From Mycobacterium sp. 1554424.7 (GTDB lineage: Bacteria; Actinomycetota; Actinomycetes; Mycobacteriales; Mycobacteriaceae): DNA of 64,000 nt. Below, one piece after another: positions 39,492-48,389 of the stretch. The translations under genes and the position numbers were made by a program. Within the stretch, counting starts at the first letter, position 1, and every line of letters begins with the position of its first letter. Under the pieces are notes generated by a model. The model saw only the letters and a list, made by a program, of their open reading frames with translations. It did no database searches and had not been told where the DNA came from. Location of the stretch: positions 1 to 64,000 of the forward strand of contig NZ_LZSE01000139.1 of assembly GCF_001665295.1 (NCBI RefSeq), written 5' to 3'.

Positions 39492-41003
39492 TCACCTCGG
39501 CAGCATGTCCGTCCACGACTTCGGCACCCCGGTGACCTCGGATTGGTTGAACAGTTGGCCGTCGGCCGTCATGTACTTGCCGGTGCGCGGATCGTATTGC
39601 GCGACGGCCACCGACGGCTTCGCCCCGCCCCCGTCGGTCGTCAATGCGCTCGGGGCCGCATCCGGCGGTGTTCCCGAGGGTGCGGCACCCGGCGGGACGG
39701 GGGTTCCTTCCACCGGACCGAACAGGTGGTCATTGGCGGTGACCCGATCGTCCGGGGGGATGCCCTGCGACAGCAGGTTGGGGTCGAGCGGGTAGGGCCC
39801 GAAGACATGCTGGCGCATGGCGAGCGGTTCGTAAGGCTTGTCGCTGTTACAGAGCTCCACGGTCGGGGCGCGCTTTCCGGGCTTGCCCATGCACGGATAG
39901 TTGCGGGCGCCGCGAACCGAAATCGGGGAGTCCTGCGGGAGTTTGCAATACAGCCCGTCCGGCGTGTCGATCGTGGTGGTGTCGGCGGGGGAACGCCACG
40001 ACGAGGGCGGCAGGAATCCCACCGTGCACGGCGGCGGATCGCCGATGCTGATGGCAAACTCACCCAGAGCCATCCCCGTCGCGTTGTTCTTCGATAGTCC
40101 GGCGGACTGCAACGCGGCAATCGCCGGCGGCAGCAACACCAACAGCTGCTCCAGCGACGGGTTGTAGGTCAGCAGAACCTGACCGACGGTCGTGAGGTTC
40201 GCCAGCAAGACGGGCAGCGTGGGCTTTAACTGGTTGAGCAGTCGAGAAACCTCGTTGGCGGCGGCCGGGCCGGTTTGCAGCAGCGTACGCAGCTGGCGGT
40301 CGTCTGCCGCCACAGTGCGCGTAACCCCGGCCAGACCGTGCACCCAGGTCCGGATGGACTCGGCGCTACCGGCCTGCGAATCCAGCAGCGGCACAGCACC
40401 ATCCACCAGAGTCCGAGTGTGATCGGCGACGGGCTCGATGTCTCCGGCCACCCGCGCGGACGAGTCAAACAGGGAGCCAAGGTCGTAGCCCGCGCCGTTG
40501 AGCCCCTTGAACGACGCGTCGAGCAGCGCGCCGAGCTTTTCCTTGGGGATGCTGTTGACCAGCGCGCTGACCTTGTCCAGCATCGGCCCAACCGGTTGCG
40601 GGATCGTGGTTCTCTCGACGGGGATCACCGAGCCGTTGGTCAGGTAGGGCCCCGACCGGTCCCGGGGCCGCAGATCCACGTACTGCTCCCCCACCGCGGA
40701 GACGCTGCGCACCTCCGCCCTCAGGTCCGCGGGAATCGGCACGGAGGTGTCGAGCGACAGCGTCGCTTGGACGTGATCGGGCTCCACGTCGACCGCGGTG
40801 ACCTTGCCCACCTGCACACCCCGGTAGGTCACGTTGGAAAACCGGTATAGCCCTCCGCCGGACGGTAATTCCAGCCGCACGGTGATGCGCCCGATGCCCA
40901 ACAGGGTTGGGGCCTGTATGTAGACGAGCCCCATGGCCAGGACCCCGACGATCGACACGATCGTGAAGATCGTCAGCTGGATTCTGACGAAACGCGTCAG
41001 CAT
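39492..41003 (-). CDS. MCE-family protein, MceF position
   Basis: A 503-residue protein with an N-terminal anchor helix (IQLTIFTIVSIVGVLAMGLVYI), an MCE domain at about residues 38-115 (VRLELPSGGGLYRFSNVTYRGVQVGKV) and a long helical region, then a Pro-rich tail with several Cys. Mce proteins are thought to form a hetero-hexameric tunnel carrying lipids from the outer membrane to a YrbE permease. Sixth and last gene of the operon; its ATG overlaps the mceE stop by one base. Confidence 0.9.
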   Translation of the reverse strand: MLTRFVRIQLTIFTIVSIVGVLAMGLVYIQAPTLLGIGRITVRLELPSGGGLYRFSNVTYRGVQVGKVTAVDVEPDHVQATLSLDTSVPIPADLRAEVRSVSAVGEQYVDLRPRDRSGPYLTNGSVIPVERTTIPQPVGPMLDKVSALVNSIPKEKLGALLDASFKGLNGAGYDLGSLFDSSARVAGDIEPVADHTRTLVDGAVPLLDSQAGSAESIRTWVHGLAGVTRTVAADDRQLRTLLQTGPAAANEVSRLLNQLKPTLPVLLANLTTVGQVLLTYNPSLEQLLVLLPPAIAALQSAGLSKNNATGMALGEFAISIGDPPPCTVGFLPPSSWRSPADTTTIDTPDGLYCKLPQDSPISVRGARNYPCMGKPGKRAPTVELCNSDKPYEPLAMRQHVFGPYPLDPNLLSQGIPPDDRVTANDHLFGPVEGTPVPPGAAPSGTPPDAAPSALTTDGGGAKPSVAVAQYDPRTGKYMTADGQLFNQSEVTGVPKSWTDMLPR

Positions 41004-42247
41004 CAGCCGCCGGCCTCGTCTTTCGGCGGGAAGTCGGTGGGCTGCGGGACGCCAGCAGGTGGCGGCTTTTCGCGCTGCTCCACCCCGCCCGGCGGGGGCG
41101 TCGGTCCGACCGCGGGCGCGGGTGCGGTTGCCGGTGGGGGTGCCAACGCCGCGCCCAGCGGGTCATAGGTGTAATTCAGATACGACGGATCTCCAGGCGC
41201 GGGAACCAGTTTCGCGCCGGGCTGGCCCCACCGGGTGCCAAGCAGCAATGTCCGCTTGAGCCGGGGCAGCGTGAGGTCCGCGACGAGATACATGTTCATG
41301 TAATCACCTCGCACGCCCCGGTCGATGAGGTTCTGGCCGTACGGGAACGTCGTCGCGTAGGCGAGCGCGGTGTCCAGGTCCGGGCCGACATCGGCGAGGG
41401 CCTGGATGGTCGGTTCCAGGTTGGTCAGGTCGCGCACCAGGTCGGCCTGCGTATCGGCGACCAGCCCGGTTGCGGTGTCACTGAAAACTCGGAGCTTGTC
41501 CAGCGCGGTAGTGATGCGCGGCCGCTCGCGTATCAGCACATCCAGTGCGGGCGGTATCTTGTGCAACGCTCGCGTGATCACGTCTCGCTGCCCGGCGACC
41601 GTCGCGGTGAGGCGGTTCAGTTCCTCCATGAATCCAACGAGGTTGTCGCGCTGGGCGTCCAGCGTGCCGACGAAGTCGTCAAGGCGGGTCAGCAGATCAC
41701 GGATCTGGTCTTCATGCCCGGCCAACGCGGCGCCGAAGTTGTGGATGATGTCGCCGATCTGCCCCAATCCCCCAGCGTTGACCACAGCCGATAGCGACGA
41801 GAGCGTCTGCTCCGTCGACGGATAGGTCGACGACCTGTTGAGCGGGATGGTGGTTCCGGGCCGCAGCCGGCCGCTCGGCGGTTGACCCAGCGGCGGATCG
41901 AGTTCGAGATGCATCGATCCCAGCAGGCTGGTCTGCCCGACGCGGGCGATGGCGTTGGCGGGAATGCCGACATCGGGTTTCACCGAGATCTCGACGTCGG
42001 CGTGCCAGTCATGAAAGGTCATCTTGCCGACGCTGCCGACGACGACGTCGTTGATCATCACCGGCGAATTGGGCTCAAGCGAGCTAACATTCGCCAGTTC
42101 GACGTGGTAGGTGTTGGCGCCGGACCCCCGTCCGACCGCCCCGGGCAGCGGCAGCGAGTTCAACCCCTGGAACGCACACCCGGTCACGCTGAGCAGGACG
42201 CAGCTGCCGACGGTCAGTATGCGGCGCGCCCGCCGCAACCCGCTCAC
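41003..42247 (-). CDS. MCE-family lipoprotein, MceE position
   Basis: A 414-residue protein from the GTG at 42247, overlapping the mceD stop (GTGA). The signal peptide ends in a lipobox (LLSVTGC), as is usual for MceE/LprK-type members. The MCE domain (YHVELANVSSLEPNSPVMINDVVVGSVGKM) is followed by long helices and a Pro-rich tail. It probably anchors the Mce complex by its lipid. Confidence 0.9.
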   Translation of the reverse strand: MSGLRRARRILTVGSCVLLSVTGCAFQGLNSLPLPGAVGRGSGANTYHVELANVSSLEPNSPVMINDVVVGSVGKMTFHDWHADVEISVKPDVGIPANAIARVGQTSLLGSMHLELDPPLGQPPSGRLRPGTTIPLNRSSTYPSTEQTLSSLSAVVNAGGLGQIGDIIHNFGAALAGHEDQIRDLLTRLDDFVGTLDAQRDNLVGFMEELNRLTATVAGQRDVITRALHKIPPALDVLIRERPRITTALDKLRVFSDTATGLVADTQADLVRDLTNLEPTIQALADVGPDLDTALAYATTFPYGQNLIDRGVRGDYMNMYLVADLTLPRLKRTLLLGTRWGQPGAKLVPAPGDPSYLNYTYDPLGAALAPPPATAPAPAVGPTPPPGGVEQREKPPPAGVPQPTDFPPKDEAGG

Positions 42248-43662
42248 GGGGCCGGCCTCGCGGCCGGCAGCACCATGTCCTGCCACGTCGCCGGCGCCGG
42301 GAACGCTTGCGACGCAGCCTCGGTGGCGACGGTCGGCGGCGGATCGGGCTGCGCCAGGCCGGGAATGCGCGGCAGCGGTGGGGGCGGCGGCGCCGCCGGC
42401 GGGGTGTCACCGGGCAGGCCGGTGTATGCCGAAATCGCCGGCGGCGCGACCGGTGGCCCGGGTTTGGGGCCGTCGCCCCCGGGCGCCAGGCGCGGCTCGG
42501 AGTAGATGATGTTGTCGGGGTTGGCCGATTTCATCAGGAACGGGCTCGACGGAATCGGCGGGTAGTTGAGGTTCAACAACCGCAGCGCGGGGCCGAGATA
42601 CTCGGCGCACAGCTTCCCGGTCTCGCCCGCGGTGACGTTTTCGATCGCTCCGATCTGTGCGCAGATGAACTGCATGGGACTCGAGAAGTTGTTGAACACA
42701 ATGGATCCGATGGCATCGCCGGTGTCGGGGTTGAAGGCGTTGTAGAAATTGGCGAACGCGTTCGGCGCCACGTGCAAGAGGTTCTCCAGGTCGGTGCGGT
42801 GATCGACGAGGTTCTGCGTGACGTCCGCCAGCCGCTGCACCTGTTCGGACACCTGATTACGACTTGCGGCTACGAACCGCTGCACTTCGCCGACTGCGGT
42901 CGACAGGTCGGTCAGGGCGGCGTCCAGGTCGGAGCGGTTGTCGTCGAGCACGCTGGTCAGCGTGGCGAGCCGATGCTCGAACTGAACGATCTGCTGGTCG
43001 CTGTCGCGAAGCGCCGTGACGAAGACCTGAAGATTGTTGATGATGTCGACGATGTTCCCGCTGCCGTCGGCCAGGATCCTGCCCACCCCGGACAGTTGCG
43101 CCAGCGTCTGGCGCAACTTTTCCCCGTTACCGCCCAGCGCGTTGGCGGCGCTGTCGATGAACCGCGCCATCGACGACGTCGACATCTGGCTGTTGGGCCC
43201 CAACTCCGTTGCCAAGCGGGTCAATTGGGTCTTCACCTCGTCCCACTCGACGGGTACGGCGGTGCGTTCCGCGGGAATCACCGCGCCGTCGGCCATCGTC
43301 GGACCGCTGGAGCGATACGCCGGCGCCAGCTGGACATAGCGCGCTGAGACGAGGTTCTGCGCGACGATCACCGCCTTCGCGTCGGCCGGTATCCGCACGT
43401 CGCGGTCGACTTCCATCGTCACCCTGACCGCCGGGCCGTCCGGGCGGATCGAGGTGATCTTGCCCACCCTGACACCGGAGACCCGCACGAGGTCACCGGA
43501 GTAGATCGCGGTCGCGGTGGTGAAATACGCCGTGATCGTCCGCGGACGCGAGAACGACTGGTGGGCAATCAAAGCCGCGCCACCGATGCCCACGCCGATC
43601 AGCACGATTGCCACCGCTGCCACTAGCTTGTTTCGGGCCATCGCGTTGTTCACCGCCGTCAC
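42244..43662 (-). CDS. MCE-family protein, MceD position
   Basis: A 472-residue protein: membrane anchor (VAAVAIVLIGVGIGGAALIA), MCE domain (TAYFTTATAIYSGDLVRVSGVRVGKI), a long helical needle-like part, and a Pro-rich C-terminus of about 80 residues. GTG start overlapping mceC (GTGA). Fourth Mce subunit. Confidence 0.9.
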   Translation of the reverse strand: MTAVNNAMARNKLVAAVAIVLIGVGIGGAALIAHQSFSRPRTITAYFTTATAIYSGDLVRVSGVRVGKITSIRPDGPAVRVTMEVDRDVRIPADAKAVIVAQNLVSARYVQLAPAYRSSGPTMADGAVIPAERTAVPVEWDEVKTQLTRLATELGPNSQMSTSSMARFIDSAANALGGNGEKLRQTLAQLSGVGRILADGSGNIVDIINNLQVFVTALRDSDQQIVQFEHRLATLTSVLDDNRSDLDAALTDLSTAVGEVQRFVAASRNQVSEQVQRLADVTQNLVDHRTDLENLLHVAPNAFANFYNAFNPDTGDAIGSIVFNNFSSPMQFICAQIGAIENVTAGETGKLCAEYLGPALRLLNLNYPPIPSSPFLMKSANPDNIIYSEPRLAPGGDGPKPGPPVAPPAISAYTGLPGDTPPAAPPPPPLPRIPGLAQPDPPPTVATEAASQAFPAPATWQDMVLPAARPAP

Positions 43663-44735
43663 CGCTGGGGAATCCCGTTGAACGGGAACGGAAACTCTGC
43701 GCGCGGGCCGGCGTTGTCGGGCGGTTGCCCCGGGATGTTGCCCCGGCGGAATCCGAACGCGTAGTCGAAGAACGGCTGATAGAACTGCGGCGGCAGCACA
43801 TTGGGGTCATAGGACTGGTAATAGAACCCGCTGGACACCGCTTCGCCCTGGGTGATCTCGAACTTGGCCAGGCCCGGAAGGGCTTTGGAGATGTTGTCCC
43901 GGTTCTTCTGCAGCACCGCCGTCACCGAGTTCAGCCTTTGCAAGGCCGGCGCCAGGCCTTGTTCGTTGTCGTGCACGAGCCCCGAAAGCTGCTTGGCAAC
44001 CGCCGAAGTGTTGGCGAGCAATTCGACGATCGCCTGGCGGCGCTGGGCCAGCACACCAAGCAGGTCATTGGTGTTCAGGATCAACCCGTTCACCTGCCGG
44101 CTGCGTTCCGACAGGATGCCGGCCACGGTGCTGGTGCTCTTGAGGACCTCCCCGAGCGTCTTGTTGCGGCCGTTGAGAGATTCTGACAATCGGGTGAGGC
44201 CGTCGAACATCGGTCTCAATCGCGGTGCGATCCGGTCGATCGTCGACGACAGCGTGTCGAGCGACTGGTTGAGCGATGCGGTATCGGTTCCGGCGAGATT
44301 GGTCGTGAGATCGCTGACGGACTCCGTCAGCGAGTACGGCGATGAGGTGCGCGAGACCGGGATGAGGTCGGACGGGTGCAATCGCCCGGCGCCCGCCGAG
44401 TCGACGGTAAGCACCCGCTGCCCCAGCAGCGAGCCCGTCCTGATGTGTGCGGTGCTGGTCGACCCCAGCCGAACCTTCCCGCTGACGGTGAACGTGACCA
44501 AGGCATCGCCGTCCCGCAGCGCGATATTCGACACCGCACCGACTTTGATGCCCGAGGCCGTCACATCGTTGCCGACCTCCAGCCCGCCGGCTTCGGTGAA
44601 CAACGCCTGGTAGCGAACCGAGGTCGCCAGCGACAGCAGCCGCTCGGGCTGCAGACCCACGGCGATGACGAGCGCCACCAGGACGATGCCGATGAAGCCC
44701 GACCGAATCAGATGCGGTCCGCCGTATTTACGCAT
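43659..44735 (-). CDS. MCE-family protein, MceC position
   Basis: A 358-residue protein: anchor helix (SGFIGIVLVALVIAVGL), MCE domain (YQALFTEAGGLEVGNDVTASGIKVGAVS) and a helical region. Length is close to Mce4C of M. tuberculosis as I recall it. The ATG overlaps the mceB stop by eight bases. Confidence 0.9.
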   Translation of the reverse strand: MRKYGGPHLIRSGFIGIVLVALVIAVGLQPERLLSLATSVRYQALFTEAGGLEVGNDVTASGIKVGAVSNIALRDGDALVTFTVSGKVRLGSTSTAHIRTGSLLGQRVLTVDSAGAGRLHPSDLIPVSRTSSPYSLTESVSDLTTNLAGTDTASLNQSLDTLSSTIDRIAPRLRPMFDGLTRLSESLNGRNKTLGEVLKSTSTVAGILSERSRQVNGLILNTNDLLGVLAQRRQAIVELLANTSAVAKQLSGLVHDNEQGLAPALQRLNSVTAVLQKNRDNISKALPGLAKFEITQGEAVSSGFYYQSYDPNVLPPQFYQPFFDYAFGFRRGNIPGQPPDNAGPRAEFPFPFNGIPQR

Positions 44736-45762
44736 TGGGTTCCGCGCACCTCCCGCCTTCCCTTCTGAGCCAGGGGAATACCGCGGTCCGCCCCTGCAAG
44801 TCGCTGACCCTGACGGTCATCCCGCAGATGTAGAACTGGATGAAGCTTCCGTATGCCCCGAGTCTGGCGAGTTTGCGGTAGTTTTCCGGCGCCCGCTGCA
44901 GCGCGGCATCCAGTCGGTCCTTGTCCTGATCCAGCAGCGGAGCCAGCCGACCCAATTGCGCCACCGTGCCCGCCAATGGCGCCCGTGCCTTCCTCAACAG
45001 GTCGGCGATGGATGCCGTTCCGCTGTCCAATGATTCGATCGCGGCGCCGATCGAGTCGCGGTCTTGGGCAAGCCCGGTGGTCAACCGCTCCAGCCGGTCG
45101 ATGGCGCCGGAGAACTTGTCCCCATCGTTGACCAGCGTCGCGAGCACCGTGTGCAGGTTGTCGATCAACTGCTCCACGGTTCGGTTGTTCTCGCCCAGCG
45201 TGTCCGAGAACGACGACGTCTTGGCGAGCACCGAGTCGAGCGTGTCGCCCTCACCCTGGAAGATCCGCACCAGCGACGCCGTGAGCGCGTTGACATCCTG
45301 CGGATTGAGCCCTTGGATAACGGGTTTCAAGCCGCCCAGCAGGAGATCAAGGTCGAGTGCGGGCGCCGTGCGGTCGACCGGGATCTGCGCCCCGGCGGGC
45401 AGCACCTGGGGCGAACCGGGGGCGTCGACCAGCTCGAGGTAGCGATCGCCGACCAGGTTGAGGTAGCGAACCGCCACCTTTGTCCCCGTGGTGAGCACCA
45501 CGCCGCGATCCGCGTCGAATTCCACGAAAGCCGTGTTGTCCGCTCGTAGTTCGACGAGGTTCACAGTGCCCACCCGGATGCCCGACGCGCGCACTGAGTC
45601 TCCCGCCTTCAGCCGCGACGCGTCGATGAATATCGCGGAATAGCCGTTGGTGGCGCCGGTGCGGTACTGGCCGAAGATGAAGAAGAGAAACGCGGTCAGC
45701 ACCGACATCACGACAGCGAAGGCCCCGAACTTGAGGAAGGTCGCGCGCGCAGAACGGCTCAT
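44728..45762 (-). CDS. MCE-family protein, MceB position
   Basis: A 344-residue protein: anchor helix (FGAFAVVMSVLTAFLFFIF), MCE domain (YSAIFIDASRLKAGDSVRASGIRVGTV) and a helical C-terminal half with the usual LNPQDVNAL segment. The ATG overlaps the mceA stop (ATGA). Confidence 0.9.
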   Translation of the reverse strand: MSRSARATFLKFGAFAVVMSVLTAFLFFIFGQYRTGATNGYSAIFIDASRLKAGDSVRASGIRVGTVNLVELRADNTAFVEFDADRGVVLTTGTKVAVRYLNLVGDRYLELVDAPGSPQVLPAGAQIPVDRTAPALDLDLLLGGLKPVIQGLNPQDVNALTASLVRIFQGEGDTLDSVLAKTSSFSDTLGENNRTVEQLIDNLHTVLATLVNDGDKFSGAIDRLERLTTGLAQDRDSIGAAIESLDSGTASIADLLRKARAPLAGTVAQLGRLAPLLDQDKDRLDAALQRAPENYRKLARLGAYGSFIQFYICGMTVRVSDLQGRTAVFPWLRREGGRCAEPNA

Positions 45763-46952
45763 CCGGGCTGTCCGATCTGGGCGGAGTTGCGCGGCGGCCC
45801 GTCAATCGGACCGTACAGCAACTGTTTTAACCCATCGAAGTTGAGCAGGATGCCCTGATTGCCGTATTGCCACGGGTTGGCTCCCACGTCGGCGACCACG
45901 AACGGTGGAGCCGTTTCGAAGGGCACCTCGGGCAGGTGTTGGTCCGCGCAATGCGGACCACCCGTGGCCGCAACCCTCGGCAGATGACCAGGGTATCTAT
46001 AGCGTTCGATGCCCAGCGTGAAGCTGACGGAGACCACGACGCCGGGCGCCGGCGGCGGCGGGTTCTTGGCCATCGGCACCAGACCGGCCACGGCACAATT
46101 GAGCGCCTCGTGGTACTGGTTGGCGAGATCGGTGGTCGGCACCAACAGATGAGCGACGTCGGTCAGGGCGCCCCGGTTACTGCCGACGACGTCGTTTCCT
46201 ACGTCCGCCAAGCCGATCGCGCTGACCATCAGCGCGTCCAGGTTGGCTTGTTCGTCGACGACCGTCTGACTGATCCGTGTCGCGTTGTCGGCCACCTCGA
46301 CCAGGTCCTGCGCGCCATCGGCGTAAGCGCCGAACGCCTGCCGCGACGCCGCGATGTCGTGGCCCAGGTTGGCCAGGCTCGGATCCACCTTGGCCAGGAA
46401 CGAATCGAGGTCTAAGAGCATCTGGCCGACCTTGTGACCGCGGCCGTTGAGCGCCGAGGCGAGCGCGCCGAGCGTCTCGTTGAGTTTCTCCGGTTCGATC
46501 TTCGAGAGCACCGAGGTGAGTTCCTCGAACACCGTGTTTATTTCCACCATGACGTTCTTGGCGTCGAGAACTTGACCGGCGGTTAGCTTTTGGGCCGAGG
46601 GATCGGCGGGCGGGATCAGCTGCACGAACTTCGCCCCGAATACCGTCGTCGAAGCGATGTCGACGAGCACGTTCGCCGGAATCAGGCGTAGCTTCGACGG
46701 ATCGATCGCCAGGTGGAGGGCGGCTTGGCCGTTCGGCCGCTCTTCGATCGAGGAGACCGAACCAACCTGCACGTCAAGCCATTTCACCTTGGCGTCCGGA
46801 TTCATCACCAGCCCGGCGCGCGTCGACAGCACCGTGATCGGCACGCTCTCGGCGAAATCCCCGCGGAACGCGCCCGCTGTGGCGGCGACGAGCCCGGCGA
46901 TCGCCGCAAGGGTTACCACGCCCATCAGCGGACGAACCACGCTCCCTGACAT
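45759..46952 (-). CDS. MCE-family protein, MceA position
   Basis: A 397-residue protein from the ATG at 46952, with AGGGA six bases upstream. A GTG six codons earlier is also open. Anchor helix PLMGVVTLAAIAGLVAATAGA, MCE domain (VPITVLSTRAGLVMNPDAKVKWLDVQVGSV) and a helical region with VFEELTSVLSKIEPEKLNETLGALA. First Mce subunit of the operon. Two yrbE permease genes normally precede mceA; here there is only a 29-codon ORF, coupled to this start, and a double operator. Confidence 0.92.
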   Translation of the reverse strand: MSGSVVRPLMGVVTLAAIAGLVAATAGAFRGDFAESVPITVLSTRAGLVMNPDAKVKWLDVQVGSVSSIEERPNGQAALHLAIDPSKLRLIPANVLVDIASTTVFGAKFVQLIPPADPSAQKLTAGQVLDAKNVMVEINTVFEELTSVLSKIEPEKLNETLGALASALNGRGHKVGQMLLDLDSFLAKVDPSLANLGHDIAASRQAFGAYADGAQDLVEVADNATRISQTVVDEQANLDALMVSAIGLADVGNDVVGSNRGALTDVAHLLVPTTDLANQYHEALNCAVAGLVPMAKNPPPPAPGVVVSVSFTLGIERYRYPGHLPRVAATGGPHCADQHLPEVPFETAPPFVVADVGANPWQYGNQGILLNFDGLKQLLYGPIDGPPRNSAQIGQPG

Positions 46953-47041
46953 CAATTCCCTCGCCGGCACACGTCGAAGTGGGCCGGGAAGCCGGCTATC
47001 AGCCCGGAGACGTTGCGCGCCAACCTCCTTGGCTCAGTCAT
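46952..47041 (-). CDS. 29-residue upstream ORF coupled to mceA
   Basis: An ORF beginning MTEPRRLARNVSG and ending FDVCRRGN. AAGGAG lies eight bases before its ATG, the best ribosome-binding site in this area. Its TGA overlaps the mceA ATG (TGATG), so ribosomes ending here can restart on mceA. Basic, with one Cys; no recognised family. It may be a leader peptide or a relic of the gene that once preceded mceA. Confidence 0.5.
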   Translation of the reverse strand: MTEPRRLARNVSGLIAGFPAHFDVCRRGN

Positions 47042-47101
47042 GGCTCGAGCTCCTTGTCCGCACCCCAGGGCGGTTCACTAAGCACCCCGCCGAGTGACGT
47101 C

Positions 47102-47145
47102 AGAATATGTCAGTGCTGACGCAATTGGAAGATGTCATAACTGAC
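47102..47145 (-). promoter_or_regulatory. mce operon promoter with double TetR-type operator
   Basis: Two half-symmetrical sites, GTCAGTGCTGAC (47109-47120) and GTCATAACTGAC (47134-47145), are spaced 25 bp apart with CAATTGGAAGA between. A -10-like TATTCT on the minus strand (47107-47102) follows directly. A near-identical element is at 50016-50059. The mRNA leader to the coupled ORF would be about 55 nt. Confidence 0.75.
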
Positions 47146-47160
47146 AAATTTTGTGAGCGC

Positions 47161-48063
47161 CTACGCCGGTGAGGGTTCCGCGAAGCCGCGGCCGAACCGC
47201 TCGACCAGCCGCCAATAGTCGGGCACGTTGCCGTCGCCCAGGTGGTCGACCAGCAGCCGCACCTCCGGTGGTACATGCCCGTCGACGTCGGTGAAGCCGT
47301 ACTCGCGGGCCAGGCGGGAGGCGAAGAACGATCGGCCCGTGCGGGCCATCCGGTCGGGGTCGGTGAACAGCGCGACGACGGCGCGCCCCGGGAACCGCGG
47401 GGACTCGCAGATGTCGAGGTCGAGCCCGAACAGCTGACGCGATCCCGACGGGCCCTCGGTCGCGAAGGCGAGGATGCGGTCGGTGAGTACCAGGCCCGGC
47501 CACAATCCGATCACCGCGACGTTGTGCTCGCGCAGTTCGAGCGCGGTGTCATGGGTGATCTTCTCGATGGCGGCCTTGGCCGCGCCGTAGGGCACGGCCA
47601 GGAGGTAGTCCTCGCAGCCGTGGGAGGAGATGTTGACGATCAGCCCGCCCCGCTGCTCGATCATGAGCGGCGCCGCGAGCGCCGAGGTCACGAAGTTCGC
47701 GCGCGGCCCGACGGCGAGGCTGTCGGTGATCGCCTGGAACGGTAACGCCCAAAACGGTTGCCCCACCATGGATGTGAAGTCCGGCGACGCGACATTGACC
47801 ACCATATCGAGGCGGCCCGCCTCGCGCCGCAACTCGTCGAACACCGCCACCACCTGGTCGTCGTCGGCGTGATCACAGGGCCGGGGCACCGCCGCGCCGC
47901 CGAGCTCGCGAATCTGATCGGCGGTGTGCTCGAGCCCGGCGGCGTTGCGGGCGGTGAGCCAGACGGTGGCGCCCTGATTGCCGAGCTCGATCGCGATGCC
48001 TTGGCCGATGCCCTGGCTGGCGCCGGTGACGAGGGCGACCGCACCGTCGAGGGTTCGCGTCAC
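47161..48063 (-). CDS. SDR-family oxidoreductase
   Basis: A 300-residue short-chain dehydrogenase with VTGASQGIGQGIAIELG, NVAS where NNAG is usual, the catalytic Ser in NISSHG and YGAAK (YxxxK). The last 70 residues extend beyond the core SDR fold. Substrate unknown. It overlaps the ferredoxin gene and ends 16 bp before the mce double operator. Confidence 0.9.
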   Translation of the reverse strand: MTRTLDGAVALVTGASQGIGQGIAIELGNQGATVWLTARNAAGLEHTADQIRELGGAAVPRPCDHADDDQVVAVFDELRREAGRLDMVVNVASPDFTSMVGQPFWALPFQAITDSLAVGPRANFVTSALAAPLMIEQRGGLIVNISSHGCEDYLLAVPYGAAKAAIEKITHDTALELREHNVAVIGLWPGLVLTDRILAFATEGPSGSRQLFGLDLDICESPRFPGRAVVALFTDPDRMARTGRSFFASRLAREYGFTDVDGHVPPEVRLLVDHLGDGNVPDYWRLVERFGRGFAEPSPA

Positions 48064-48389
48064 TGACCCTGCCCTCCAGCCGGCGCGAGCCCGTTGACCG
48101 CCGGCGGATCATGCTCGCACACACCGACTTTGGCCGCGCCGCCCGGCGAGCCCAGCCGCTCGAAGAAGTCGGCGTTGATCTGGGTGTAGGCGCCCCACTC
48201 GTCGGGCAGGTCGTCCTCGTAGTAGATGGCCTCGACCGGGCAGACCGGCTCGCAGGCACCGCAGTCGACGCACTCGTCCGGCTGGATGTAGAGCATCCGG
48301 GCGCCTTCGTAGATGCAGTCGACCGGGCATTCCTCGATGCAGGCCTTGTCCTTGAGATCGACGCAGGGTTCGGCGATCACGTAGGTCAT
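48060..48389 (-). CDS. Seven-iron (3Fe-4S/4Fe-4S) ferredoxin
   Basis: A 109-residue ferredoxin. The first cluster region is EPCVDLKDKACIEECPVDC; the second is CVDCGACEPVCPVEAI, a complete 4Fe-4S motif. This is the FdxA/FdxC-type of mycobacteria, an electron carrier. It overlaps the FAD oxidoreductase gene (ATGA) and the SDR gene, so it probably donates electrons within this cassette. Confidence 0.95.
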   Translation of the reverse strand: MTYVIAEPCVDLKDKACIEECPVDCIYEGARMLYIQPDECVDCGACEPVCPVEAIYYEDDLPDEWGAYTQINADFFERLGSPGGAAKVGVCEHDPPAVNGLAPAGGQGQ

